A stretch of DNA of 64,000 nucleotides, taken from Clostridium sp. OM02-18AC. Its GTDB lineage: Bacteria > Bacillota > Clostridia > Lachnospirales > Lachnospiraceae. Positions 36,274 through 44,772 of the stretch are shown here, one piece after another. The position numbers and the translations under genes were made by a program. The stretch lies in NCBI RefSeq assembly GCF_003481825.1, contig NZ_QULW01000002.1, positions 62,001 to 126,000 on the forward strand, given 5' to 3'. Within the stretch, counting starts at the first letter, position 1; the number at the start of each line of letters is the position of its first letter. The notes beneath the pieces were generated by a model. It was not told the origin of the DNA. It did no database searches and saw only the letters and a list, made by a program, of their open reading frames with translations.

Positions 36274-37836
36274 ATGAAAAATGCGGTTGGACGGGAAATT
36301 CCGGATGAGATTTTACAGCGCTATGGAAAGGAAGGCTACAAAGGAGCTTATGCCCGGGATGGTGTACGCTACCGGAAAGCGGCGCCTGCTGTGAAGGGCT
36401 ATGTGGATCCCAAACAGAGTAAGCTGGTACCTTCCATTCGTGAAACATTGTTAAAATGCGGCATCCGGGATGGCATGGTGCTTTCTTTTCATCATCATTT
36501 TCGTGATGGTGATTATGTAGTCAATATGGTTATGAAGGAAGTGGCAGCGCTTGGCGTGAAAGATATTACGATTTGTGCCAGCTCACTTGGCGCGGCACAT
36601 GACCCGGTAGCTGATCTCATAGAAGAGGGTGTGGTGACTGGCATTCAGTCTTCTGGTGTGCGCGGACGTATTGGTGAGGCCATTTCCCACGGCAAGCTGA
36701 AAAATCCGGCTATTATCCGTTCTCATGGAGGAAGAGTGCGGGCTATCGAAGAAGGGGATGTTCATATTGACATTGCGTTTATCGGTGCGCCGACTTCGGA
36801 TGAATATGGCAACGCAAGGGCAGTCGGTGGTAAGAGCGACTGCGGTGTACTGTCTTATTCCATGGTCGATGCAAAGTATGCGGACAATGTGGTAGTTGTT
36901 ACAGACTGTCTGGTTCCGGCACCAAACTTCCCACCGAGTATTTCCATGGTAGACGTGGATTATGTCTGTGTGGTAGATGAAATCGGCAACCCGGGCAAGA
37001 TTGTCAGCAATGTGGTTCGTATGACGAAAGATGTGCGGGAACTGATGATGGCACAGTACTGCGCGCAGATTATTGCAAAATCCCCGTATTTTAAAGATGG
37101 TTTTTCGTTCCAGACTGGCGGCGGTGGCGCTTCCCTGGCGGTTAATACCATGCTGCGTCCGATCATGCTGGAAAAAGGAATCCATATGGGCTTTGCGATT
37201 GGCGGCATCACCAAGCCAATCTGCGATCTTCTGGAGGAAGGACTGGTGCGCAACATTGTTGATGCGCAGGATTTTGACCTTGGTGCGATCGAATCCATCA
37301 AGAAGAATCCGAACCATTATGAGATTTCGACTTCTGAGTATGCCAATCCTATGAACAAGGGCGCTTTCGTCAATCAGCTGGATTTTGTTATCCTGGGTGC
37401 ACTGGAAGTGGATGTGGACTTTAATGTCAATGTAGTGACCGGCTCGGATGGTATCGTGAGAGGAGCACCGGGCGGACATCCGGATACTGCGGCAGGCTCA
37501 AACTGCTCCATTATCGTCGCACCGCTGGTACGTGGACGCATTCCGACCATCTGTGACAAGGTAGTTACCGTGGTAACCCCGGGCGAGGTGGTCGATGTCG
37601 TGGTAACCGATTACGGTATTGCCATCAATCCACGAAGACAGGATCTGATCGAAGTATACAAAGATTCCGGCCTGCCGATCAAAACCATTGAGGAGCTGCG
37701 TGATATTGCATACTCAATCGTGGGAATACCGGAAGAAATCCAGTTTGAGGACCAGGTGGTCGGCATCATTGAGAGCCGGGATGGCACCATCATGGATGTG
37801 GTGCGCAAGAGCAAACCATATACCTTTGATGACTAA
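36274..37836 (+). CDS. citF: Citrate lyase alpha subunit, diverged copy 1
   Basis: 520 residues from ATG 36274, with AGGAGG at 36261-36266. The alpha subunit is a citrate:acyl-carrier CoA-transferase-like enzyme that swaps acetyl for citryl on CitD. It aligns over the whole length with the other two copies (NAVGREIP start, FHHHFRDGDYVVNMV, SSGVRGRIGEAISHGKL, GGHPDTAAGSNC), but with many replacements, while those two are near-identical. It has no citD or citE of its own immediately beside it: the first citD starts 203 bases later behind a new promoter. Confidence 0.92.
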   Translation: MKNAVGREIPDEILQRYGKEGYKGAYARDGVRYRKAAPAVKGYVDPKQSKLVPSIRETLLKCGIRDGMVLSFHHHFRDGDYVVNMVMKEVAALGVKDITICASSLGAAHDPVADLIEEGVVTGIQSSGVRGRIGEAISHGKLKNPAIIRSHGGRVRAIEEGDVHIDIAFIGAPTSDEYGNARAVGGKSDCGVLSYSMVDAKYADNVVVVTDCLVPAPNFPPSISMVDVDYVCVVDEIGNPGKIVSNVVRMTKDVRELMMAQYCAQIIAKSPYFKDGFSFQTGGGGASLAVNTMLRPIMLEKGIHMGFAIGGITKPICDLLEEGLVRNIVDAQDFDLGAIESIKKNPNHYEISTSEYANPMNKGAFVNQLDFVILGALEVDVDFNVNVVTGSDGIVRGAPGGHPDTAAGSNCSIIVAPLVRGRIPTICDKVVTVVTPGEVVDVVVTDYGIAINPRRQDLIEVYKDSGLPIKTIEELRDIAYSIVGIPEEIQFEDQVVGIIESRDGTIMDVVRKSKPYTFDD

Positions 37837-37897
37837 AATTCACTATAAACAAAACGCAATACATGCATAGGAAAAAAATTATCAAATACTAAAAAAC

Positions 37898-37915
37898 CAT
37901 AGGCATAAGCCTATG
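37898..37915 (+). other. Small hairpin between citF1 and the first citD
   Basis: CATAGGC and GCCTATG form a perfect 7-bp stem with a 4-base loop. No T-run follows, so it is not a typical terminator. Confidence 0.4.
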
Positions 37916-37928
37916 CATGCTATAAGAA

Positions 37929-37966
37929 TTTAAGTATTTGAATCGGATGTCGGTCAGTGATAAACT
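37929..37966 (+). promoter_or_regulatory. Promoter of citDEF copy 1
   Basis: TTGAAT (37938-37943), 17-base spacer, TAAACT (37961-37966), overlapped upstream by TTTAAGTATTTGAA (37929-37942). The same 14-mer at the same spacing occurs before citDEF copy 2. Confidence 0.65.
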
Positions 37967-38039
37967 GGAAACGATGTAAATAGCAGGGGCTGCAATTGCA
38001 TCCCCTGTTTTTTCTTTTTGTATAAAAGGAGGATAAAAA

Positions 38040-38339
38040 ATGGAAGTAAAGAAAGCTGCCATGGCAGGAACCCTGGAGTCTAGTGACGCCCAGGTAACCG
38101 TAGAGCCGGGAAATGGTACCGTAGAGCTTTCCATCGAGAGCAGTGTGATTCACCAGTTTGGAAAACAGATCAAGGCAACCGTCCTGGAAACCTTAAACCG
38201 TCTGGATGTAAAAGACGCAAAGGTAACCGTAGTAGACAAGGGTGCTCTGGACTGCACCTTAAAGGCACGTGTTGAGTGCGCAGTATACCGTTCCAACGAT
38301 ATCACTGAAAATCTTCCATGGGGAGGTGTAATTAAATAA
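38040..38339 (+). CDS. citD: Citrate lyase acyl carrier protein, copy 1
   Basis: 99 residues. The gamma subunit carries the phosphoribosyl-dephospho-CoA prosthetic group; the attachment serine is Ser14 in AGTLESSD, as in known CitD proteins. AAAGGAGGA is 8 bases upstream. The protein is identical to the second copy at 41921. The stop overlaps the citE start by one base (TAATG). Confidence 0.95.
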   Translation: MEVKKAAMAGTLESSDAQVTVEPGNGTVELSIESSVIHQFGKQIKATVLETLNRLDVKDAKVTVVDKGALDCTLKARVECAVYRSNDITENLPWGGVIK

Positions 38340-39241
38340 TGAGCCATCCGAATAAGAAAAGACTGAGACGTTCCATGATGTTCTTAAACTGCCAGAAGCC
38401 GGGTCTCATTAAGGATCCATACATCTACAAACCGGATTCTATTATGCTGGATCTGGAGGATGCAGTAGCAGAGAACCAGAAAGATGCTGCAAGATACTCT
38501 CTGTATCATGCACTGCAGGAGATCGACTACCGCGGAGTTGAGCGTGTTGTCCGCATCAATGGACTGGACACCCCGCACTGGAAGGAAGATATCCGTGTCT
38601 GCGTAGCAGGCGGCGCTGATACCATCCGTATCGCAAAGACTGAGACCGCGCAGGATGTTCACACCGTAGAGGAGCATGTACTGGCAGCCGAGAGAGAGTT
38701 CGGCAGACCGGAAGGTTCTACCCTGTTGATGGCAGCTCTGGAGTCCTGCAAGGGCGTCTTAAATGCACTTGAGGTTTGTAAGTCTTCTGACCGTCTGATC
38801 GGTATCGCACTTTCCGGAGGTGACTACACCAAAGATCTGCAGACCGTGATCACCGGAACCGGTGTAGAGCTGCAGGGCGCAAGACAGCAGATGATCATCG
38901 CTGCAAGAGCAGCCGGTGTACAGTGCTGGGATACCGTATTCACCAACCTCGATGCGATGGATGTGTTTGAGGAAGAAGTAAGAATGATCAAGATGATGGG
39001 CTTTGACGGAAAATCTCTGGTAAACCCGCGTCAGATCGATGTGGTACATAGAGTCTTCACTCCAACCCAGAAGGAAATCATCTTCGCAGAGAAGGTTGTC
39101 AAAGAAATCGATGAGAAGAAGGCACAGGGTATCGGCGTATTTACCGTAGACGGTAAGATGATCGATATCGCATTCTACGACGGCGCAAAGAGAACCATTG
39201 CTTTAGCAAAAGCATCAGGTGTATATGAGGGGGATTTATAA
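38339..39241 (+). CDS. citE: Citrate lyase beta subunit, copy 1
   Basis: 300 residues, HpcH/HpaI aldolase-type fold. It splits citryl-CitD to acetyl-CitD and oxaloacetate. RRSMMFLNCQKPG, DSIMLDLEDAV and VNPRQIDVVH are family blocks. Only three residue differences from copy 2 were seen (Arg/Lys, Arg/Lys, Val/Ile, all near residues 218-240). citF starts one base after its stop. Confidence 0.95.
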   Translation: MSHPNKKRLRRSMMFLNCQKPGLIKDPYIYKPDSIMLDLEDAVAENQKDAARYSLYHALQEIDYRGVERVVRINGLDTPHWKEDIRVCVAGGADTIRIAKTETAQDVHTVEEHVLAAEREFGRPEGSTLLMAALESCKGVLNALEVCKSSDRLIGIALSGGDYTKDLQTVITGTGVELQGARQQMIIAARAAGVQCWDTVFTNLDAMDVFEEEVRMIKMMGFDGKSLVNPRQIDVVHRVFTPTQKEIIFAEKVVKEIDEKKAQGIGVFTVDGKMIDIAFYDGAKRTIALAKASGVYEGDL

Positions 39242-39242
39242 G

Positions 39243-40805
39243 ATGATCAATGCAGTAGGAAGAGAAATCCCGGAAGAGGTATTAAAAGCAACCGGTAAGG
39301 AAGCATTCAAGGGTGCTTACGCTTACGACAATTACGAGTATAAGAAAGCAACTCCGAAGGCACACACCATGATGGATCCGAAGAGAAGCAAGATCGTAGA
39401 GAATATTCACGATGCACTGGTAAAATGTGAGATCAAAGACGGCATGACCATTTCCTTCCACCATCACTTCCGTGAGGGTGACTATGTGGTAAACATGGTA
39501 ATGGAAGAGATCCACAACATGGGCATTAAGGGCATCACCATCTGCGCAAGTTCTTTGGGTAAGGCAAACGATGCAATCGTTCCTTACATTGAAGATGGCA
39601 CTATTGTTGGCATCCAGTCTTCTGGTGTGCGCGGTAAAATCGGTGAGGCAATCTCTACTGGTAAATTAAGAGATATCGCAATCATGCGTTCCCATGGTGG
39701 ACGTGTCAGAGCCATCGAGTCCGGCGAAGTTCATATCGACATCGCATTCATCGGTGCTCCGACCTGTGACGAATACGGCAACATGAGAGCAAATGGCGGA
39801 AAGAGTGACTGCGGCGTTTTATCTTACGCCATGGTAGACGCACAGTATGCAGACCGTGTGGTAGCAATCACCGACTGCCTTGTTCCGTTCCCGAACATTC
39901 CGGCAAGCATCTCCATGACCCAGGTAGACTTTGTCTGCGTGGTAGATGAGATTGGTAACCCGGCTAAGATCGCAACCGGTGCAGCAAAACCGACCACCGA
40001 TGTCCGCAAGATCATGATGGCAGATTACTGCACCCAGTTCGTAATCAACACCCCGTACTTCAAGGATGGCTTCTCTTACCAGACCGGTGTTGGCGGCGCA
40101 TCCATCGCATCCACGATCTCCCTTGGAAAGATCATGGAAGAGCGCGGCATCAAGATGGGGCTCGGTCTTGGTGGTATCACCACTCCGATGTGCAACCTGC
40201 TTGCAAAGGGCCTGATCGACAAGATCGTAGATACCCAGGATTTCGATATGGGCGCGATCGAGTCCATTAAGACCAACCCGAACCACATCGAGATCTCTGC
40301 ATCCGAGTATGCAGATCCGTTCAACAAGGGCGCTTATGTCAATAAGCTTGACTTCGTGATCCTGGCTTCTCTTGAGGTCGACGTAAACTTCAACTGCAAC
40401 GTGGTTGTAGGCTCTGACGGCATGATCACCGGAGCACAGGGCGGTCATCCGGATACCGCAGCAGGAGCAAAGTGCACCATCGTCATTGCTCCGCTTCTGC
40501 AGGGAAGAATCCCGGCTATCTGTACCAATGTAACCACCGTAACTACTCCGGGTGAGACCGTAGACGTTGTCATCACCGATTACGGTATCGCGATCAACCC
40601 GCGCAGACAGGACCTGATCGAGTGCATGAAGGATGTGAAACTTCCGTTCTGTACCATTGAGGAGCTGCGTGACAAGGCATACGCCATCGTAGGCGAGCCG
40701 GATCCGGTACAGTTTGGTGACCGCGTGGTTGGTATCATCGAGAGCCGTGACGGCACCGTACTCGATGTTGTCCGTGAGATCAAAGAGTACGAGTTTCAGG
40801 ACTAA
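39243..40805 (+). CDS. citF: Citrate lyase alpha subunit, copy 2
   Basis: 520 residues from ATG 39243 (MINAVGREIPEE). Acyl-exchange subunit of citrate lyase, forming the complex with the CitD and CitE encoded just upstream. GGHPDTAAGAKC and INPRRQDLIE lie near the C-terminus. About a dozen residues differ from copy 3 at 43124, mostly in the first 130 residues. Confidence 0.95.
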   Translation: MINAVGREIPEEVLKATGKEAFKGAYAYDNYEYKKATPKAHTMMDPKRSKIVENIHDALVKCEIKDGMTISFHHHFREGDYVVNMVMEEIHNMGIKGITICASSLGKANDAIVPYIEDGTIVGIQSSGVRGKIGEAISTGKLRDIAIMRSHGGRVRAIESGEVHIDIAFIGAPTCDEYGNMRANGGKSDCGVLSYAMVDAQYADRVVAITDCLVPFPNIPASISMTQVDFVCVVDEIGNPAKIATGAAKPTTDVRKIMMADYCTQFVINTPYFKDGFSYQTGVGGASIASTISLGKIMEERGIKMGLGLGGITTPMCNLLAKGLIDKIVDTQDFDMGAIESIKTNPNHIEISASEYADPFNKGAYVNKLDFVILASLEVDVNFNCNVVVGSDGMITGAQGGHPDTAAGAKCTIVIAPLLQGRIPAICTNVTTVTTPGETVDVVITDYGIAINPRRQDLIECMKDVKLPFCTIEELRDKAYAIVGEPDPVQFGDRVVGIIESRDGTVLDVVREIKEYEFQD

Positions 40806-40963
40806 GAATGTAAGCTGCAATGAAGCAATATGAGCGGAAGAGCAGCTGCAGAGGCTGCAAATTCGTTACAACAAACCATATACAGGCCTAGGGAGAGACA
40901 GGCTGGGACAAAAACAAGGTTCTAGCCTGCCTGGCTGTAAAACAAAAAATAGGGAAAAAATCT

Positions 40964-41648
40964 ATGTCAGAATTAGTAGTTGGTATTTTAGGGTTCGCCT
41001 GTATCGTTGCACTGGTGGTAACCCTGTTTAAAAGCAAGACCATGCCGAGTATGGCCTTCATCATTTTCCTGTCTATTCTGGGACTGATCTTGGTAATTGG
41101 CGGATATTATTCCATTGAACAGATCGGTGAGCTGATCAAAGGCGGTTTCAAGAGTACCGGCCCGACCGCAGCGCTGTTTGTATTCTCAGTCCTGTTCTTC
41201 GGCATCATGACCGATGCAGGCATGTTTGATGTGATCATCAACAAGCTGATGAAGCACGTTGGTGACAATGTCATTGGTGTAACCGTTATGACTGCCCTGA
41301 TCGCTCTGATCGGTCATCTGGATGGCGGCGGCGCATCTACCTTCCTTAATTGTAGTTCCGGCCATGCTTCCGGTTTATAAGAAGATGCATATGAGACCGA
41401 GCACCCTGCTTCGTGTAGCCGTTCTGGCTATGGGTGTCTTAAACCTGATGCCGTGGGCAGGTCCGACCATGAGAGCAGCATCCGTACTTGGTATGGAGGC
41501 TGGCCAGCTCTGGGGTAAACTGATCCCGGTTCAGATTTTTGGTATTGTTCTCTGCCTGGCACATGCCGTATTTGCAGGTATCCAGGAGAAAAAGAGAGGC
41601 GCAGGCCTGAATGCTTCCGCTGTAATTGTGGAATCTGTATCATTATAA
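40964..41648 (+). pseudogene. Broken CitMHS-type citrate transporter
   Basis: The first frame (40964-41380) encodes four or so membrane segments and GHLDGGGASTFL. An extra A at 41348 or 41349 breaks the frame; from 41349 the reading continues as IVVPAMLPVYKKMHMRP. Joined, the two parts give about 227 residues, around half of the 430 or so of CitMHS citrate-metal:proton symporters, so the second half is also missing. It sits after citDEF copy 1, where an intact transporter follows copy 2. The family call is by motif memory. Confidence 0.75.
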
Positions 41649-41802
41649 AAGAAACAAAACTGAGAAATTTTCACTGGCAGAAAAATGCCGGTGGAGGTCT
41701 CTTTTCGCTTATCGGGGAAATGATGCCAATAGGGCTGAGTTTATGAAAAATTTATATTATTATTATCATCACATAATAAAAAAATTATATCTGACATAAT
41801 TC

Positions 41803-41840
41803 TTTAAGTATTTGAACAATTGTACCTTGAATGATACACT
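41803..41840 (+). promoter_or_regulatory. Promoter of citDEF copy 2
   Basis: TTTAAGTATTTGAA (41803-41816) overlaps TTGAAC (41812-41817); 17-base spacer; TACACT (41835-41840). Same arrangement as before copy 1 although the surrounding bases differ. It lies in a 272-base gap after the broken transporter that holds no gene. Confidence 0.65.
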
Positions 41841-41920
41841 GTTTTTAGTGAAGTTGACGAGAAATAATGCTTTGCTTATGATATGACAAAGGTAAATATC
41901 ACTTTAAGGAGGAACGAGTT

Positions 41921-42220
41921 ATGGAAGTAAAGAAAGCTGCCATGGCAGGAACCCTGGAGTCCAGCGACGCCCAGGTAACCGTGGAGCCGGGAAATGGTAC
42001 CGTAGAGCTTTCCATCGAGAGCAGTGTGATTCACCAGTTTGGAAAACAGATCAAGGCAACCGTCCTGGAAACCTTAAACCGTCTGGATGTAAAAGACGCA
42101 AAGGTAACTGTAGTAGACAAGGGTGCATTGGACTGTACCTTAAAGGCACGTGTTGAGTGCGCAGTATACCGTTCCAACGATATCACTGAGAATCTTCCAT
42201 GGGGAGGTGTAATTAAATAA
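41921..42220 (+). CDS. citD: Citrate lyase acyl carrier protein, copy 2
   Basis: 99 residues, identical in sequence to the copy at 38040, with Ser14 in AGTLESSD as attachment site. AAGGAGGAACGAGTT precedes ATG 41921; this leader differs from that of copy 1, so the repeat begins at the start codon. One-base overlap with citE. Confidence 0.95.
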   Translation: MEVKKAAMAGTLESSDAQVTVEPGNGTVELSIESSVIHQFGKQIKATVLETLNRLDVKDAKVTVVDKGALDCTLKARVECAVYRSNDITENLPWGGVIK

Positions 42221-43122
42221 TGAGCCATCCGAATAAAAAAAGACTGAGACGTTCCATGATGTTCTTAAACTGCCAGAAGCCGGGTCTCATTAAGGATCCA
42301 TACATCTACAAACCGGATTCTATTATGCTGGATCTGGAGGATGCAGTAGCAGAGAACCAGAAAGATGCTGCAAGATACTCTCTGTATCATGCACTGCAGG
42401 AGATCGACTACCGCGGAGTTGAGCGTGTTGTCCGCATCAACGGACTGGACACCCCGCACTGGAAGGAAGATATCCGTGTCTGCGTAGCAGGCGGTGCTGA
42501 TACCATCCGTATCGCAAAGACCGAGACTGCACAGGATGTTCATACCGTAGAGGAGCATGTACTGGCAGCCGAGAGAGAGTTCGGCAGACCGGAAGGTTCC
42601 ACCCTGTTGATGGCAGCTCTGGAGTCCTGCAAAGGTGTTCTGAACGCCCTTGAGGTTTGTAAGTCTTCTGACCGCCTGATCGGTATCGCACTTTCCGGCG
42701 GTGACTACACCAAGGATCTGCAGACCGTGATCACCGGAACCGGTGTGGAGCTGCAGGGAGCAAGACAGCAGATGATCATCGCCGCAAGAGCAGCCGGTGT
42801 GCAGTGCTGGGATACCGTGTTCACCAACCTGGATGCTATGGATGTGTTCGAGGAAGAGGTCAAGATGATCAAGATGATGGGCTTCGATGGCAAATCCCTC
42901 GTAAACCCGCGTCAGATCGATGTTGTCCATAAAATCTTCACCCCGACCCAGAAGGAGATCATCTTTGCAGAGAAGGTTGTCAAAGAGATCGACGAGAAGA
43001 AAGCACAGGGTATCGGCGTATTTACCGTAGACGGCAAGATGATCGACATCGCATTCTACGACGGCGCAAAGAGAACCATTGCCCTGGCAAAAGCCTCAGG
43101 CGTATATGAGGGGGATTTATAA
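42220..43122 (+). CDS. citE: Citrate lyase beta subunit, copy 2
   Basis: 300 residues, citryl-CitD lyase. It differs from copy 1 at three conservative positions only (Lys for Arg twice, Ile for Val). At the DNA level the 5' third is almost identical to copy 1 and the 3' part has scattered silent changes. citF starts one base after its stop. Confidence 0.95.
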   Translation: MSHPNKKRLRRSMMFLNCQKPGLIKDPYIYKPDSIMLDLEDAVAENQKDAARYSLYHALQEIDYRGVERVVRINGLDTPHWKEDIRVCVAGGADTIRIAKTETAQDVHTVEEHVLAAEREFGRPEGSTLLMAALESCKGVLNALEVCKSSDRLIGIALSGGDYTKDLQTVITGTGVELQGARQQMIIAARAAGVQCWDTVFTNLDAMDVFEEEVKMIKMMGFDGKSLVNPRQIDVVHKIFTPTQKEIIFAEKVVKEIDEKKAQGIGVFTVDGKMIDIAFYDGAKRTIALAKASGVYEGDL

Positions 43123-43123
43123 G

Positions 43124-44686
43124 ATGATCAATGCAGTAGGAAGAGAAATCCCGGAAGAGGTATTAAAGGCAACCGGTAAGGAAGCATTCAAGGGCGCTTA
43201 CGCTTACGATAATCACGAGTATAAGAAAGCAGCTCCGAAGGCTCATGCCATGATGGACCCGAATAGAAGCAAGATCGTGGAGAACATTCATGAGGCACTG
43301 GTGAAGTGTGAGATCAAAGATGGCATGACCATTTCCTTCCATCATCACTTCCGTGAGGGTGACTATGTGGTAAACATGGTCATGGAAGAAATCCACAAGA
43401 TGGGCATCAAGGGCATCACCATCTGCGCAAGTTCTTTGGGTAAGGCAAACGACGCGATCGTTCCTTATATCGAAGATGGCACCATCGTTGGAATCCAGTC
43501 TTCCGGTGTGCGCGGTAAGATCGGTGAGGCAATTTCCACCGGTAAATTAAGAGAAATCGCGATCATGCGTTCTCATGGCGGCCGTGTCAGAGCCATCGAG
43601 TCCGGTGAGGTTCATGTTGACATCGCGTTCATCGGAGCACCGACCTGCGATGAGTACGGCAACATGAGAGCAAACGGCGGAAAGAGCGATTGCGGCGTAT
43701 TATCCTACGCCATGGTAGACGCGCAGTACGCAGACAGAGTCGTGGCGATCACTGACTGTCTCGTTCCGTTCCCGAACATCCCGGCAAGCATCTCCATGAC
43801 CCAGGTAGATTTCGTCTGCGTAGTAGATGAGATCGGTAATCCGGCCAAGATCGCAACCGGCGCAGCAAAACCGACCACCGATGTCCGTAAGATCATGATG
43901 GCAGATTACTGCACCCAGTTCGTGATCAACACTCCGTACTTCAAGGATGGCTTCTCCTATCAGACTGGTGTCGGCGGTGCTTCCATCGCATCCACCATCT
44001 CTCTTGGAAAGATCATGGAAGAGCGCGGTATTAAGATGGGACTTGGTCTCGGCGGTATCACCACTCCGATGTGCAGCCTGCTTGCAAAGGGTCTCATCGA
44101 CAAGATCGTAGATACTCAGGATTTTGATATGGGTGCCATTGAGTCCATCAAGACCAATCCGAACCACATCGAGATCTCCGCATCCGAGTATGCAGATCCG
44201 TTCAACAAGGGCGCTTATGTCAATAAGCTTGACTTCGTGATCCTGGCTTCTCTTGAGGTCGACGTAAACTTCAACTGCAACGTGGTTGTAGGCTCTGACG
44301 GCATGATCACCGGAGCACAGGGCGGTCATCCGGATACCGCAGCAGGAGCAAAGTGCACCATCGTCATTGCTCCGCTTCTGCAGGGAAGAATCCCGGCTAT
44401 CTGTACCAATGTAACCACCGTAACCACTCCGGGCGAGACCGTAGATGTTGTCATCACCGATTACGGCATTGCCATCAACCCGCGCAGACAGGATCTGATC
44501 GAGTGCATGAAGGATGTGAAGCTTCCGTTCTGCACCATCGAGGAGCTGCGTGACAAGGCATACGCCATCGTAGGTGAGCCGGATCCGGTACAGTTTGGTG
44601 ACCGCGTGGTTGGTATCATCGAGAGCCGTGACGGTACTGTACTGGATGTTGTCCGCGAGATCAAGGATTATGAGTTTAAAGACTGA
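43124..44686 (+). CDS. citF: Citrate lyase alpha subunit, copy 3
   Basis: 520 residues from ATG 43124. It completes the second citDEF set. Differences from copy 2 include YDNHEY for YDNYEY, KDYEFKD for KEYEFQD at the end, and Ser for Asn in MCSLLAKG. DNA similarity to copy 2 stops at the stop codon. An intact transporter gene starts 86 bases later. Confidence 0.95.
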   Translation: MINAVGREIPEEVLKATGKEAFKGAYAYDNHEYKKAAPKAHAMMDPNRSKIVENIHEALVKCEIKDGMTISFHHHFREGDYVVNMVMEEIHKMGIKGITICASSLGKANDAIVPYIEDGTIVGIQSSGVRGKIGEAISTGKLREIAIMRSHGGRVRAIESGEVHVDIAFIGAPTCDEYGNMRANGGKSDCGVLSYAMVDAQYADRVVAITDCLVPFPNIPASISMTQVDFVCVVDEIGNPAKIATGAAKPTTDVRKIMMADYCTQFVINTPYFKDGFSYQTGVGGASIASTISLGKIMEERGIKMGLGLGGITTPMCSLLAKGLIDKIVDTQDFDMGAIESIKTNPNHIEISASEYADPFNKGAYVNKLDFVILASLEVDVNFNCNVVVGSDGMITGAQGGHPDTAAGAKCTIVIAPLLQGRIPAICTNVTTVTTPGETVDVVITDYGIAINPRRQDLIECMKDVKLPFCTIEELRDKAYAIVGEPDPVQFGDRVVGIIESRDGTVLDVVREIKDYEFKD

Positions 44687-44772
44687 TTATTATGATATGA
44701 ACCCGGCACCGGGAATTGCCGAGTTGATATAAAAGGGGAAACCCAATACACTTACATATGGAGGTATTTGAA

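Larger units (their letters stand above)
38040..40805 (+). repeat. citDEF repeat, left unit
   Basis: 2766 bases that align without any insertion or deletion to 41921-44686 (offset 3881 throughout). Bases upstream of the citD start and downstream of the citF stop do not align. Confidence 0.9.
41921..44686 (+). repeat. citDEF repeat, right unit
   Basis: Second unit of the citDEF repeat; see the left unit at 38040-40805. The segment 44180-44424 is identical base for base to 40299-40543. Confidence 0.9.

Noticed and set aside
38040..44686. Idea that the citDEF repeat is an assembly artefact
   Set aside because: Silent differences are spread through both copies and flanks differ, which a duplicated contig would not show.
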